A stretch of 64,000 bases of DNA, taken from contig NZ_JBIWGZ010000002.1 of NCBI RefSeq assembly GCF_044763875.1, positions 186,001 through 250,000 on the forward strand. Reading direction: 5' to 3'. The position numbers and the translations under genes were made by a program. Below the pieces are notes generated by a model, which was not told the origin of the DNA, made no database searches, and was given only the letters and a program-made list of their open reading frames with translations. The stretch's first letter is position 1. Each line of letters opens with the position of its first letter. This stretch comes from Rummeliibacillus sp044763875. GTDB lineage: Bacteria; Bacillota; Bacilli; Bacillales_A; Planococcaceae. Of this stretch, positions 43,178 through 53,430 are shown in pieces.

Positions 43178-45289
43178 TTATTTTGATTCTTCGCGTTCTT
43201 TTTCTTCTTTGAGTACTACTTTGCGTGATAGGTTGACACGGCCTTGACGGTCGATTTCAATTACTTTCACCATTAATTCATCGTCTAATTTCAAGACATC
43301 TTCTACTGCTTTTGTACGTTCTTCTTGAATTTCGGAGATGTGTAGTAAACCATCTTTACCTGGGAAGATTTCAAGGAAAGCACCGAATTTTTCGATACGT
43401 TTTACTTTACCCATATAATATTCGCCCACTTGTGCTTCGCGAACAATATTTTCGATGATTTCTTTTGCACGGTTAATCATTGTTTCGTCAGAAGATGAGA
43501 TGAAAATTGTTCCATCTTGTTCTGTATCAATTTTCACGCCAGTTTCTTCAATGATTTTGTTGATTTGTTTACCTCCAGGTCCGATAACATCGCGGATTTT
43601 ATCTGGATTAATATGGATACGTTTGATTTTTGGCGCATATGTTGATAGATGTTCGTTTGGTCCAGCAAGAGTAGCAAGCATAGAGTCAAGAATAATCATA
43701 CGACCGCGTTTTGCTTGAACTAAAGCTTCCTCAAGGATTTCACGAGAAAGTCCATCAATTTTAATATCCATTTGAAGTGCAGTAACACCTTTAGCTGTAC
43801 CAGCAACTTTAAAGTCCATATCACCAAGGTGATCTTCCATACCTTGAATATCTGTTAAGATTGAGTAATAATCGCCTTTTTTAACAAGCCCCATTGCAAT
43901 ACCGGCAACTGGTGCTTTAATTGGCACACCTGCATCCATAAGTGCTAGACATGATCCACAAATACTAGCTTGTGAAGTTGAACCATTTGATTCCAATACT
44001 TCTGATACACAACGAATAGTGTATGGGAAGTCTTTTTCATCAGGAATGATTGCTGATAATGCACGCTCACCTAGAGCACCGTGACCAATTTCACGACGAC
44101 CAGGGCCACGCATTGGACCAGTTTCACCAACAGAGAATTGTGGGAAATTATAGTGGTGCATGAAACGTTTAGATTCTTCCACTCCAAGACCATCAATAAT
44201 TTGAACATCACTTAATGCACCTAATGTACAAATAGATAATGCTTGAGTTTGTCCACGAGTGAATAAGCCTGAACCATGTGCACGAGGTAGTAAACCTACT
44301 TCAGAAGATAATGGACGAATTTCATCTAATTTCCGACCATCTGGACGGATTTTTTCTTCAGTAATTAAACGGCGTACTTCTTCTTTAACCATTTTATCTA
44401 AAATTTGATTTACTTGTTTTAATGTTTCTTCGTCTGCTTCTTGATCTTCGTATTTCGCTAAAACTTCTGCTTTTACAGCTTCAATTGCTTCATCACGAGC
44501 ATGCTTTTCATGAGTTTGGATTGCTGCATTCATCTTTTCTTCGTATTCAGAAGTGATTGCTTCAGTCAGCTCTGCATCTAATTCATGAAGAACAACTTCA
44601 ATTTTTTCTTTACCAGCTTGAGCTGTTACTTCTTCTTGGAATGCAATTAATTTTTTAATTTCATCATGACCGAACATGATTGCTTCAAGCATAGTTTCTT
44701 CCGGTACTTCTAGAGCACCTGCTTCAACCATGTTAATTGCATCTTTTGTACCAGCAACTGCTAAGTTGATGATAGAATCTTTCCATTGTTCAACTGTTGG
44801 GTTAACGATAAATTTATCGTCTATCATACCAACTTGAACGCCGGCGATTGGGCCATCAAATGGAATATCAGACACCATAAGTGCTAATGATGAACCAAGC
44901 ATCGCTGCCATTTCTGTACTGCAATCTTGATCTGCTGACATGACCATTGAAATAACTTGGACTTCGTTACGGAAGCCATCTGGGAAAAGAGGTCGAATTG
45001 GACGGTCGATTAAGCGTGATGTAAGAACCGCTTTCTCAGATGGTCGTCCTTCACGTTTAATAAATCCACCTGGAATTTTACCAGCAGCGTATAATTTTTC
45101 TTCGTAGTTTACTGTTAATGGGAAGAAATCCGCTTGTTTAGGATGTTTGGACATTGTTGCGTTACATAACACAGCTGTTTCTCCATAACGTACCATAACG
45201 GCCCCATTAGCTTGTTTTGCGAGCTGACCAACTTCAATTTGCAAAGGTCGTCCTGCCCATTCATAGGTAAAAACCTTTTTCTCGTTCAT
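43178..45289 (-). CDS. pnp: Polynucleotide phosphorylase
   Basis: Phosphorolytic 3'-5' exoribonuclease, the main 3' decay enzyme. It has 703 residues. It comprises two RNase PH domains (about 1-210 and 310-545; FMHHYNFPQFSVGETGPMRG, GRREIGHGALGERALSAIIP, SNGSTSQASICGSC), a linking helical domain, then KH (IRDVIGPGGKQINKIIEETG) and S1 (GEYYMGKVKRIEKFGAFLEI). GAGGAG lies before the ATG. Its last codons lie inside a direct repeat belonging to the adjoining family B element. Downstream of rpsO as in all Bacillales. Confidence 0.97.
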   Translation of the reverse strand: MNEKKVFTYEWAGRPLQIEVGQLAKQANGAVMVRYGETAVLCNATMSKHPKQADFFPLTVNYEEKLYAAGKIPGGFIKREGRPSEKAVLTSRLIDRPIRPLFPDGFRNEVQVISMVMSADQDCSTEMAAMLGSSLALMVSDIPFDGPIAGVQVGMIDDKFIVNPTVEQWKDSIINLAVAGTKDAINMVEAGALEVPEETMLEAIMFGHDEIKKLIAFQEEVTAQAGKEKIEVVLHELDAELTEAITSEYEEKMNAAIQTHEKHARDEAIEAVKAEVLAKYEDQEADEETLKQVNQILDKMVKEEVRRLITEEKIRPDGRKLDEIRPLSSEVGLLPRAHGSGLFTRGQTQALSICTLGALSDVQIIDGLGVEESKRFMHHYNFPQFSVGETGPMRGPGRREIGHGALGERALSAIIPDEKDFPYTIRCVSEVLESNGSTSQASICGSCLALMDAGVPIKAPVAGIAMGLVKKGDYYSILTDIQGMEDHLGDMDFKVAGTAKGVTALQMDIKIDGLSREILEEALVQAKRGRMIILDSMLATLAGPNEHLSTYAPKIKRIHINPDKIRDVIGPGGKQINKIIEETGVKIDTEQDGTIFISSSDETMINRAKEIIENIVREAQVGEYYMGKVKRIEKFGAFLEIFPGKDGLLHISEIQEERTKAVEDVLKLDDELMVKVIEIDRQGRVNLSRKVVLKEEKEREESK

Positions 45290-45446
45290 ATATAGAACTC
45301 CTCTCTTAAAAAGAAAACCTAATCACATATATGTTTATGTTATGTAGTTACTTGTAGTTTATCAAAAAAAATAATGCTTTGCGAAACATTTCTCTAAACT
45401 TCAGTTTCAATTATTAAATAGGAGGTTAGATTTATTGAAGCATAAA

Positions 45447-45470
45447 GAAAAAGCGGGACAAGCCCGCTTT
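45447..45470 (-). terminator. Terminator of rpsO
   Basis: Perfect stem AAAGCGGG / CCCGCTTT with a 5-nt loop, followed on the minus strand by TTCTTTATG. It may be partly read through into pnp. Confidence 0.82.
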
Positions 45471-45484
45471 CACAAAATTGCATT

Positions 45485-45754
45485 TTATCGACGTAAGCCG
45501 AGTTTAGTAATGATTTCACGGTAGCGTTGTACGTCATTTTCACGTAAGTATTTTAATAAGTTACGACGACGTCCGACCATTTTGAATAAACCGCGACGAG
45601 AGTGGTGGTCTTTTTTGTGAACACGTAAATGTTCGTTTAAGTTGTTAATCTCTTCCGTAAGGACAGCGATTTGAACTTCTGGTGAACCTGTATCACTTTC
45701 ATGAGTACGGTATTCAGCAATGATTTCGTTTTTACGTTCTTGTGTTAGTGCCAT
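45485..45754 (-). CDS. rpsO: Ribosomal protein S15
   Basis: Binds 16S rRNA early in 30S assembly. I place the start at the ATG (45752-45754) after AGGAGGTG (89 residues, the usual length); the GTG nine bases earlier overlaps the ribosome site. Contains EYRTHESDTGSPEVQIAVLT and LRVHKKDHHSRRGLFKMVGR. It has its own promoter and a possible autoregulatory leader upstream, and a terminator downstream. Confidence 0.97.
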   Translation of the reverse strand: MALTQERKNEIIAEYRTHESDTGSPEVQIAVLTEEINNLNEHLRVHKKDHHSRRGLFKMVGRRRNLLKYLRENDVQRYREIITKLGLRR

Positions 45755-45856
45755 CCAATTCACCTCCTAAATTGAAATATCCCCGATTACTGAGCTACTC
45801 GTTGGTGATTCGATGTGCCAAGTAATGGTTTAGTACCAGCTGTAAGCAAGTCACTT
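45755..45856 (-). promoter_or_regulatory. rpsO leader, possible S15-binding structure
   Basis: About 100 nt of 5' UTR between the promoter and the start codon. It contains a 6-bp pairing ATTACT / AGTAAT (45786-45791 with 45121-offset equivalent 45821-45826) that encloses two short hairpins (TGG...CCA and GAG-TAG-CTC), a three-way-junction-like arrangement. S15 proteins in Bacillales are known to repress their own mRNA through such junctions. The fold is by eye only. Confidence 0.35.
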
Positions 45857-45861
45857 TAGAA

Positions 45862-45890
45862 ATATTAACACAAAGATTTCCCTCATGCAA
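45862..45890 (-). promoter_or_regulatory. Putative sigma-A promoter of rpsO
   Basis: On the minus strand TTGCAT (45885-45890), exactly 17 bp, then TAATAT (45862-45867). A moderate match, well placed between ribF and rpsO. Confidence 0.5.
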
Positions 45891-45905
45891 CTATAATTCA
45901 TGAAA

Positions 45906-46853
45906 CTAGCAATGACTTAAGTATTCCATTGCATGTTGTTTATCTAATTCAATTTGAGCTTTTAAAGACTCGATTCCATCAAATTTTTGTTCACCGCGAA
46001 GATATTTATACCAATCCACTTTTACTTCTTCTCCGTATATATTTTTATCAAAATTATTAATATATACTTCAATTGTTAAATTCTTTTCATCAGGATTTTT
46101 GAAAGTAGGTTTAAATCCTACATTACATACACCGTCATGCCATTCATTTTGAACAAGTAAGCGAACTGCATAAACACCTATGGCTGGGATAAAGGATCCT
46201 TCCACTTCTTGAACATTGGCTGTGGGAAAACCAATTTGTCTACCGCGCTTGTCCCCATGAACGACAATTCCTGGGATTTGAAAAGGACGACCTAGAAGTA
46301 GACGAACCCGCTCCATATCTCCTTCTTTTAACGCTTTGCGAATATTAGTTGAGCTAATTTTATCTGATTCTTGCTGTTGCTTTTCAACTATTGAAACTTC
46401 ATAATCTCCATTACTCATTTCTTCTAAATCCTTCATCGTACCACGTCCCATCGCACCAAATGTGTAGTCAAATCCTGCTGTTACATGTTTTATACTTAAA
46501 TTACGGATAAACACATCTACAAATTGTTGTGGGCTTAATATAGCAAAATCTGATGTAAATCGAACGACAAATACTGTATCAACTTGTAGTTCTTCTAAAA
46601 TTTCCAATTTTTGTTTTAGAGGCGTGATGTAAAATACTTGTTCTTTACGTTGTCCTAAAACAATAGATGGATGCGGGTCGAATGTCATTACCGCTAATTT
46701 TAAATTTTTATTTTTTGCATTTGTTTTTGCTTCTTCTATAACAGCTTGATGTCCACGGTGTACCCCATCGAAAAATCCAACTGCTAATGAATATGGTCCC
46801 TCAATTTCCTTTGAACTAATTTGATGAGGGTACATCAGTTGAATGACTTTCAT
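45906..46853 (-). CDS. ribF: Bifunctional riboflavin kinase / FAD synthetase
   Basis: Makes FMN and FAD from riboflavin. It has 315 residues. The N-terminal adenylyltransferase domain has the nucleotidyl-transferase signature GFFDGVHRGHQAVI (H32, H35) and a later ISSTNIRKAL block. The C-terminal kinase domain has GRPFQIPGIVVHGDKRGRQI, GFPTANV and NVGFKPTF. GGAGG precedes the ATG. It follows truB by 11 bp, in one unit. Confidence 0.95.
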   Translation of the reverse strand: MKVIQLMYPHQISSKEIEGPYSLAVGFFDGVHRGHQAVIEEAKTNAKNKNLKLAVMTFDPHPSIVLGQRKEQVFYITPLKQKLEILEELQVDTVFVVRFTSDFAILSPQQFVDVFIRNLSIKHVTAGFDYTFGAMGRGTMKDLEEMSNGDYEVSIVEKQQQESDKISSTNIRKALKEGDMERVRLLLGRPFQIPGIVVHGDKRGRQIGFPTANVQEVEGSFIPAIGVYAVRLLVQNEWHDGVCNVGFKPTFKNPDEKNLTIEVYINNFDKNIYGEEVKVDWYKYLRGEQKFDGIESLKAQIELDKQHAMEYLSHC

Positions 46854-46864
46854 ACGATTGCCTC

Positions 46865-47779
46865 CTAATCAACTTTCGGGAACATTTTTTCTGGTTTCAT
46901 AAGTCCCTTTTTCTCCGGATGCTTTACATAGACAGCAACCGCTTTGTTATTTTCCATATAAACTATTTTATCATGTTCTTCAAGAGAAGGATGCATTGGT
47001 AAAACTTGGCCATTAATTATTTTCTTAAGAATATCTGGTGTAATTTCAATATGTGGAAAATCCGTCAATGCATATTCTAACGGTTTAATGCAATCTCTTA
47101 ATTGTTCATTCTCTACTTTTTCTTGTAATTGCTCTAATGTCACGCAATCATCTTTTGTAAACGTACCTGATTTTGTACGAACTAAGGATGCCATATGAGC
47201 AGGATAACCAAGTTCCTCACCAATTTGAACAGCTAGTGTACGAATGTAAGTCCCTTTGCTACAGGCAATACGAACAGGGAAAGTAATACTCTTTCCTTCA
47301 TATATTTCACAATCATCAAGTAAATCTAGCGTATAAATTGTTATTTGACGAGTAGGACGTTCAACAACTTCACCACTTCTAGCATATTCATATAATTTAC
47401 GCCCATTTACCTTGACAGCTGAAAACATTGGTGGTGTTTGAGATATAACACCTGTTAATGATTTTAAAGCTTCTAAAACTTGCGTGCGAGTAATATGTTT
47501 TTCTGTTGTATCTTCTTCTACAACTTCGCCTTCAGCATCTTCTGTTGTAGTGGTTGTCCCAATTTCTATGATTGCTTCATACACTTTTCCAGTATCTGTT
47601 AAATATTCAGCGAGTCTTGTTGCATTGCCAATACAAATTGGTAGTACACCTTCAACACCGGGGTCTAACGTCCCTGTATGCCCTACCTTTTTTGTATGTA
47701 AGATTTTACGGATTTTAAATACACAATCATGAGAGGTCATGCCTCTTTCTTTCCATAATGGGAGAATACCATGCTGCAT
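46865..47779 (-). CDS. truB: tRNA pseudouridine(55) synthase
   Basis: Makes pseudouridine 55 in the T-loop of tRNAs. It has 304 residues. The catalytic aspartate is D39 in HTGTLDPGVEGVLPI. Other family motifs are TRQITIYTLDLL and IACSKGTYIRTLAVQIGEEL. The C-terminus carries a PUA-like tail. GGAGTG lies 7-8 nt before the ATG. Separated from rbfA by a terminator and a degenerate family B repeat, so truB-ribF probably has its own promoter or relies on read-through. Confidence 0.96.
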   Translation of the reverse strand: MQHGILPLWKERGMTSHDCVFKIRKILHTKKVGHTGTLDPGVEGVLPICIGNATRLAEYLTDTGKVYEAIIEIGTTTTTEDAEGEVVEEDTTEKHITRTQVLEALKSLTGVISQTPPMFSAVKVNGRKLYEYARSGEVVERPTRQITIYTLDLLDDCEIYEGKSITFPVRIACSKGTYIRTLAVQIGEELGYPAHMASLVRTKSGTFTKDDCVTLEQLQEKVENEQLRDCIKPLEYALTDFPHIEITPDILKKIINGQVLPMHPSLEEHDKIVYMENNKAVAVYVKHPEKKGLMKPEKMFPKVD

Positions 47780-47805
47780 GCATATTCACTCCTTTACTTT
47801 TAATT

Positions 47806-47994
47806 TTATTTCGACTACACACTCCAGTCCAACTGTGTTAAATAACTTTAACCATTGAGGCAAAAAGCACCTCTTCAGGTTAAAAATATTTACCTTTAGA
47901 AAGTCCACAGGATGGTGATCGATAGCCATCGCAACACGAAGTAGCAAACTTAGGCTATTTCCCATAATTCGGGCGTGTTACGCTATTTTTATTA
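47806..47994 (-). repeat. Dispersed repeat, family B copy 3 (degenerate), between rbfA and truB
   Basis: On the minus strand it begins AATAGCGTAACACGCCC, like the pnp copy. It includes GAAATAGCCTAAGTTTGC, like the spoVS copy. Then comes a core AAGAGGTGCTTTTTGCCTCA and GGTTAAAGTTATT that closely matches the pnp copy (AGAGGCGCTTTTTGCCTCAA, GGGTAAAGGTTATT). The distal arm is decayed. Confidence 0.65.
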
Positions 47995-47998
47995 ACAG

Positions 47999-48034
47999 AA
48001 AAAGCCTGCAAATAATAGATCTGCAGGCTTTTTT
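47999..48034. terminator. Terminator of the nusA-infB-rbfA unit
   Basis: An 11-bp stem AAAAGCCTGCA / TGCAGGCTTTT with an 11-nt loop, adjacent to the rbfA stop; A- and T-runs on both sides. Confidence 0.88.
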
Positions 48035-48037
48035 CGA

Positions 48038-48385
48038 TTATTCTTGCGAATCGTGTAGTTGACGTAACAATGTATCAATTCGATTACCGTACTCAACAGA
48101 TGAGTCAAACTCAAATGAAATTTCGGGTGTAATTCGTAAACGAATACGTTTACTAATCTCAGATCGAATAAAGCCTTTTGCTTTTTCTAGACCTTTCATC
48201 GTATCTTGACGTTCTCTTTCTGAACCTAAGCTAGTAATATATACAGTTGCTTGTTGTAGGTCACCTGTTACATCTACATCTGTTACAGTAACAAATCCAA
48301 CTCGTGGATCTTTTAACTTACGGCCAATAATATCTGCAAGTTCTTTTTTCATTTGTTCTGCAACACGGTTTGAGCGCATTGACAT
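48038..48385 (-). CDS. rbfA: 30S ribosome-binding factor A
   Basis: Cold-shock and 16S rRNA 5'-end maturation factor. It has 115 residues and a KH-like fold: MRSNRVAEQMKKELADIIGR, KLKDPRVGFVTVTDVDVTGD, LQQATVYIT and SVEYGNRIDTLLRQL. GAGGTG lies 8 nt before the first ATG. Last gene before a strong terminator. Confidence 0.95.
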   Translation of the reverse strand: MSMRSNRVAEQMKKELADIIGRKLKDPRVGFVTVTDVDVTGDLQQATVYITSLGSERERQDTMKGLEKAKGFIRSEISKRIRLRITPEISFEFDSSVEYGNRIDTLLRQLHDSQE

Positions 48386-48404
48386 AATCGTTTCACCTCA
48401 ATTT

Positions 48405-48682
48405 CTATAAAAACTCTCGTTGTATGTTGAGACATTGCCATTCAGGGTTAGATTCTAGAAATGCAATGGCACGTCCTAGCTCTTTTTCAGCTGCTTGTTG
48501 CGTTGATGCAACCGATACAAGTGCTAGAAGTGTTCTTTGCCAAACATCTTGATGATCAATTTCCGCTATTGAGACATTGTATTTTTGTTTTGTACGAGTA
48601 ATCATACGTTGTAATACAGCTCTCTTCTCTTTTAGCGAATGTGCAGAAGGGACAAAAAATTCACACTCTGCATATACAATCA

Positions 48683-48683
<1 letters not shown>
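48405..48683 (-). CDS. ylxP: DUF503 protein YlxP
   Basis: Small conserved protein (92 residues) always found between infB and rbfA in Bacillales. Sequence AHSLKEKRAVLQRMITRTKQ and VSIAEIDHQDVWQRTLLALV is diagnostic of DUF503. Its ATG overlaps the infB stop by one base. Ribosome-linked by context; no defined reaction. Confidence 0.92.
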
Positions 48684-50974
<2,291 letters not shown>

Positions 50975-50988
50975 GTATTCACCCCCGG

Positions 50989-51300
50989 TTAGATTTCGTT
51001 GAGTAGCACTGACAGTTTTTTTGCAAAACCACTGTCCATAATAGCTACGGAAACTCTCGCCTCCCTACCCATAGCGTGTCCAAGAAGATCTCTTGTCGCA
51101 AATTCATGTAGCTCAACGTTAAAAGACTTACATTTATCTTGCATTTTTTTTCGTGTATTTTTGGAAGCATCGGTTGATAAAATCACAAGTTTTGCGTTTT
51201 GTCCTCGTACTTCCTTAATTACTTGTTCTTCTCCGGTAACCACTTTACGAGCACGAGTGGCTAACCCTAATAAATTATAGATTGCTTGTTCTGGATTCAT
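50989..51300 (-). CDS. rplGA: L7Ae-family ribosomal protein-like YlxQ
   Basis: Kink-turn RNA-binding protein of the L7Ae/L30e/S12e/Gadd45 fold, 103 residues. Sequence NLLGLATRARKVVTGEEQVI, AKLVILSTDASKNTRKKMQD and LGHAMGREARVSVAIMDSGF. Its start overlaps the ylxR stop by 4 bp (ATGA). Constant neighbour of nusA and infB. Confidence 0.92.
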   Translation of the reverse strand: MNPEQAIYNLLGLATRARKVVTGEEQVIKEVRGQNAKLVILSTDASKNTRKKMQDKCKSFNVELHEFATRDLLGHAMGREARVSVAIMDSGFAKKLSVLLNEI

Positions 51301-51575
51301 ACTGATGGTTCCTTACTAACGATTGCCATTAAATCGTCGTACACTTGATCAGGAATTTTCACTTCAAGTTGACGTTCAAACACGTTTTTTTCCTTAGCTG
51401 TTTTGATGGCTGCTTCAGATTTTGAAACATATGCACCACGGCCGGATTTTTTACCTGTTACATCAACAGTGACTTCTCCCTCTTTTGTACGAACAACACG
51501 AATCATTTCTTTCTTTGGAAGCATTTCGCCTGTAGCGATGCATTTTCTTAAAGGTACTTTACGATTGATCGGCAT
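51297..51575 (-). CDS. rnpM: RNase P modulator RnpM (YlxR)
   Basis: Small basic RNA-binding protein of the YlxR family (DUF448), 92 residues. The B. subtilis member binds RNase P RNA and modulates the enzyme. The motif RKCIATGEMLPKKEMIRVVR includes the family GRGAY turn later (GKKSGRGAYVSKSEAAIKTA). AAAGGTGA lies about 8 nt before the ATG. Between nusA and ylxQ. Confidence 0.9.
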   Translation of the reverse strand: MPINRKVPLRKCIATGEMLPKKEMIRVVRTKEGEVTVDVTGKKSGRGAYVSKSEAAIKTAKEKNVFERQLEVKIPDQVYDDLMAIVSKEPSV

Positions 51576-51600
51576 CAGAACTCACCTTTCCTTTGGCGTT

Positions 51601-51650
51601 AAGAGTTGATTGGTAAGAAATAATACAATCCTACCAACCATTCTACTCTT
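51601..51650 (-). other. Hairpin between nusA and ylxR
   Basis: Nested pairings AAGAGT / ACTCTT (51601-51606 with 51645-51650) and TTGGTA / TACCAA (51610-51615 with 51632-51637). No T-run follows on the minus strand, so it is not an obvious terminator. It may be a processing or attenuation site within the operon, just ahead of the ylxR ribosome site. Confidence 0.4.
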
Positions 51651-51652
51651 CT

Positions 51653-52798
51653 TTATTCTTCGTCGTCTTTATATAAGTCCACTTCTACTTCTTCAACATT
51701 AGTTGATTCATTATCTATATCTTCATAAACATCAGTTTGTGCTTCTTGACGAGGATAAATTCCTAATTCAGTTGCATCTGTTTCACTTTTAATATCAATT
51801 TTCCATCCAGTAAGTTTTGCAGCTAGTCTTGCATTTTGGCCACGTTTACCGATCGCTAATGATAATTGATAATCAGGTACTACAACTGTAGTAGATTTTT
51901 CTTCTTCATTTACTTGCACATCTAACACTTGAGAAGGACTTAACGCATTTGCAACGAAAACAACTGGATCTTCTGACCATTCAACGATATCAATCTTCTC
52001 ATCGTGTAATTCGTTAACAATTGTTTGAACTCGTGCACCTTTAGCACCAACACATGAACCTACTGGATCTACTTCTTCATTGTGAGCTAGAACTGAGATT
52101 TTAGAACGGTCACCAGCTTCACGTGCAATTGACTTAATTTCAACTGTACCTTCAAAAATTTCTGGTACTTCAAGTTCAAATAAGCGACGTAATAGACCTG
52201 GATGAGTACGTGAAACGAATACTTGAGGACCACGAGAAGTGCGTTCAACTTTCGTAATATATACTTTAATACGATCATGAGGTTTGTAAACTTCACCTGG
52301 AATTTGTTCGTTTTGTGGAAGAACCGCTTCGATTTTACCAATTCCTACATAAATATTACGAGGATCTAAGCGTTCTACAACACCATTAATGATATCATCC
52401 GCACGGTCTACATATTCTTCGTATACGATGCCACGTTCTGCTTCGCGGAAACGTTGTGTAACAATTTGTTTTGCGGTAGTTGCTGCAATACGTCCAAAGT
52501 TACGTGGAGTTTCTTCTTCTTCAACAACATCCCCTAATTCATAATTAGGATTAATTCTTTGAGCATCTGCTAAAGAAATTTGTAAACGTTCATCTTCCAC
52601 TTCTTCAACAACATCTTTACGAGAATACAGTTTCATTGTGCCGCGTTCTAAATTTAAGTCTACACGGACATTTGCAGCTTGGTTATAATTCTTTTTATAT
52701 GCATTAATTAGTGCTGCTTCAATCGCCTCAACGATCACCTCTTTTGAGATACCTTTCGCTTCAAGTGCGCTTAGTGCACCGACTAATTCCTTACTCAT
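51653..52798 (-). CDS. nusA: Transcription termination/antitermination factor NusA
   Basis: RNA polymerase elongation factor that controls pausing and termination. It has 381 residues, the short Gram-positive form without the E. coli C-terminal repeats. N-terminal polymerase-binding domain (1-130), S1 domain (about 135-200, FGRIAATTAKQIVTQRFREA at its border), then two KH domains (DPVGSCVGAKGARVQTIVNE; LAIGKRGQNARLAAKLTGWK). Tail acidic. AGGAGTG lies before the ATG. Follows rimP by 20 bp. Confidence 0.96.
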   Translation of the reverse strand: MSKELVGALSALEAKGISKEVIVEAIEAALINAYKKNYNQAANVRVDLNLERGTMKLYSRKDVVEEVEDERLQISLADAQRINPNYELGDVVEEEETPRNFGRIAATTAKQIVTQRFREAERGIVYEEYVDRADDIINGVVERLDPRNIYVGIGKIEAVLPQNEQIPGEVYKPHDRIKVYITKVERTSRGPQVFVSRTHPGLLRRLFELEVPEIFEGTVEIKSIAREAGDRSKISVLAHNEEVDPVGSCVGAKGARVQTIVNELHDEKIDIVEWSEDPVVFVANALSPSQVLDVQVNEEEKSTTVVVPDYQLSLAIGKRGQNARLAAKLTGWKIDIKSETDATELGIYPRQEAQTDVYEDIDNESTNVEEVEVDLYKDDEE

Positions 52799-52818
52799 TG
52801 TCTATTTCACTCCTAAAG

Positions 52819-53301
52819 TTAACGTTCTGCTGAAAAATCAATTGCCAAGCGTGCTTTTGCAATTTTTTCTTTCGGTATAAGAACTGTAATTTTTCTAGTT
52901 TTTATCTGTACAGCAAGTTCAGCGCCTTCGTCTGTGTATGATTTTAAATATCCTTCAAATTCTTTCATACCGTTGATGGCTTCATATGATTTAATATGCA
53001 CAAATTGATCAATTGCTTTTTCAAAGTCTGCATCTTTTTTTAGTGGACGTTCTGCCCCTGGGGAGGAAACTTCAAGGAAATAATTTTGTTCAATTGGATC
53101 AACTTCATCCAGTTTTACACTTAGTAATTCACTAACTTGAGCACACTGCTCAATGTCAATGCTTCCTTCAGGAGTATCCACATAAACGCGTAGAAACCAA
53201 TCGTGACCTTCTTTAACAAATTCTACTTCGACTAATTCAAGGTTTAGACTTTCTACTATTGGCGTTACTAATTGTTCTACTTCAGTTGTAACTTTGCTCA
53301 T
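52819..53301 (-). CDS. rimP: Ribosome maturation factor RimP
   Basis: 30S assembly factor, 160 residues. I place the start at the ATG (53299-53301), 5 nt after AGGAGG; a start at 53319 has no ribosome site. Contains NLELVEVEFVKEGHDWFLRV, YVDTPEGSIDIEQCAQVSEL and FLEVSSPGAERPLKKDADF, the family signature, followed by an SH3-like C-terminal domain. First gene of the nusA operon. Confidence 0.94.
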   Translation of the reverse strand: MSKVTTEVEQLVTPIVESLNLELVEVEFVKEGHDWFLRVYVDTPEGSIDIEQCAQVSELLSVKLDEVDPIEQNYFLEVSSPGAERPLKKDADFEKAIDQFVHIKSYEAINGMKEFEGYLKSYTDEGAELAVQIKTRKITVLIPKEKIAKARLAIDFSAER

Positions 53302-53337
53302 ACAATCCTCCTGACTCACTTAGTTGTCATAACAACA

Positions 53338-53364
53338 GAAAAGAGCGGGAAATCCCACTCTTTT
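53338..53364 (-). terminator. Terminator-like hairpin between polC and rimP
   Basis: Stem AAAAGAGTGGGA / TCCCGCTCTTTT (one mismatch) with a very small loop; the stem's own TTTT then CTGTTG follow on the minus strand. A modest terminator that may allow read-through. Confidence 0.65.
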
Positions 53365-53430
53365 GCTGCCGTTCTATCAACAAATAATTGACTAAATCAT
53401 AACACAATTTAGCAGCAAATGCAACCAGCT

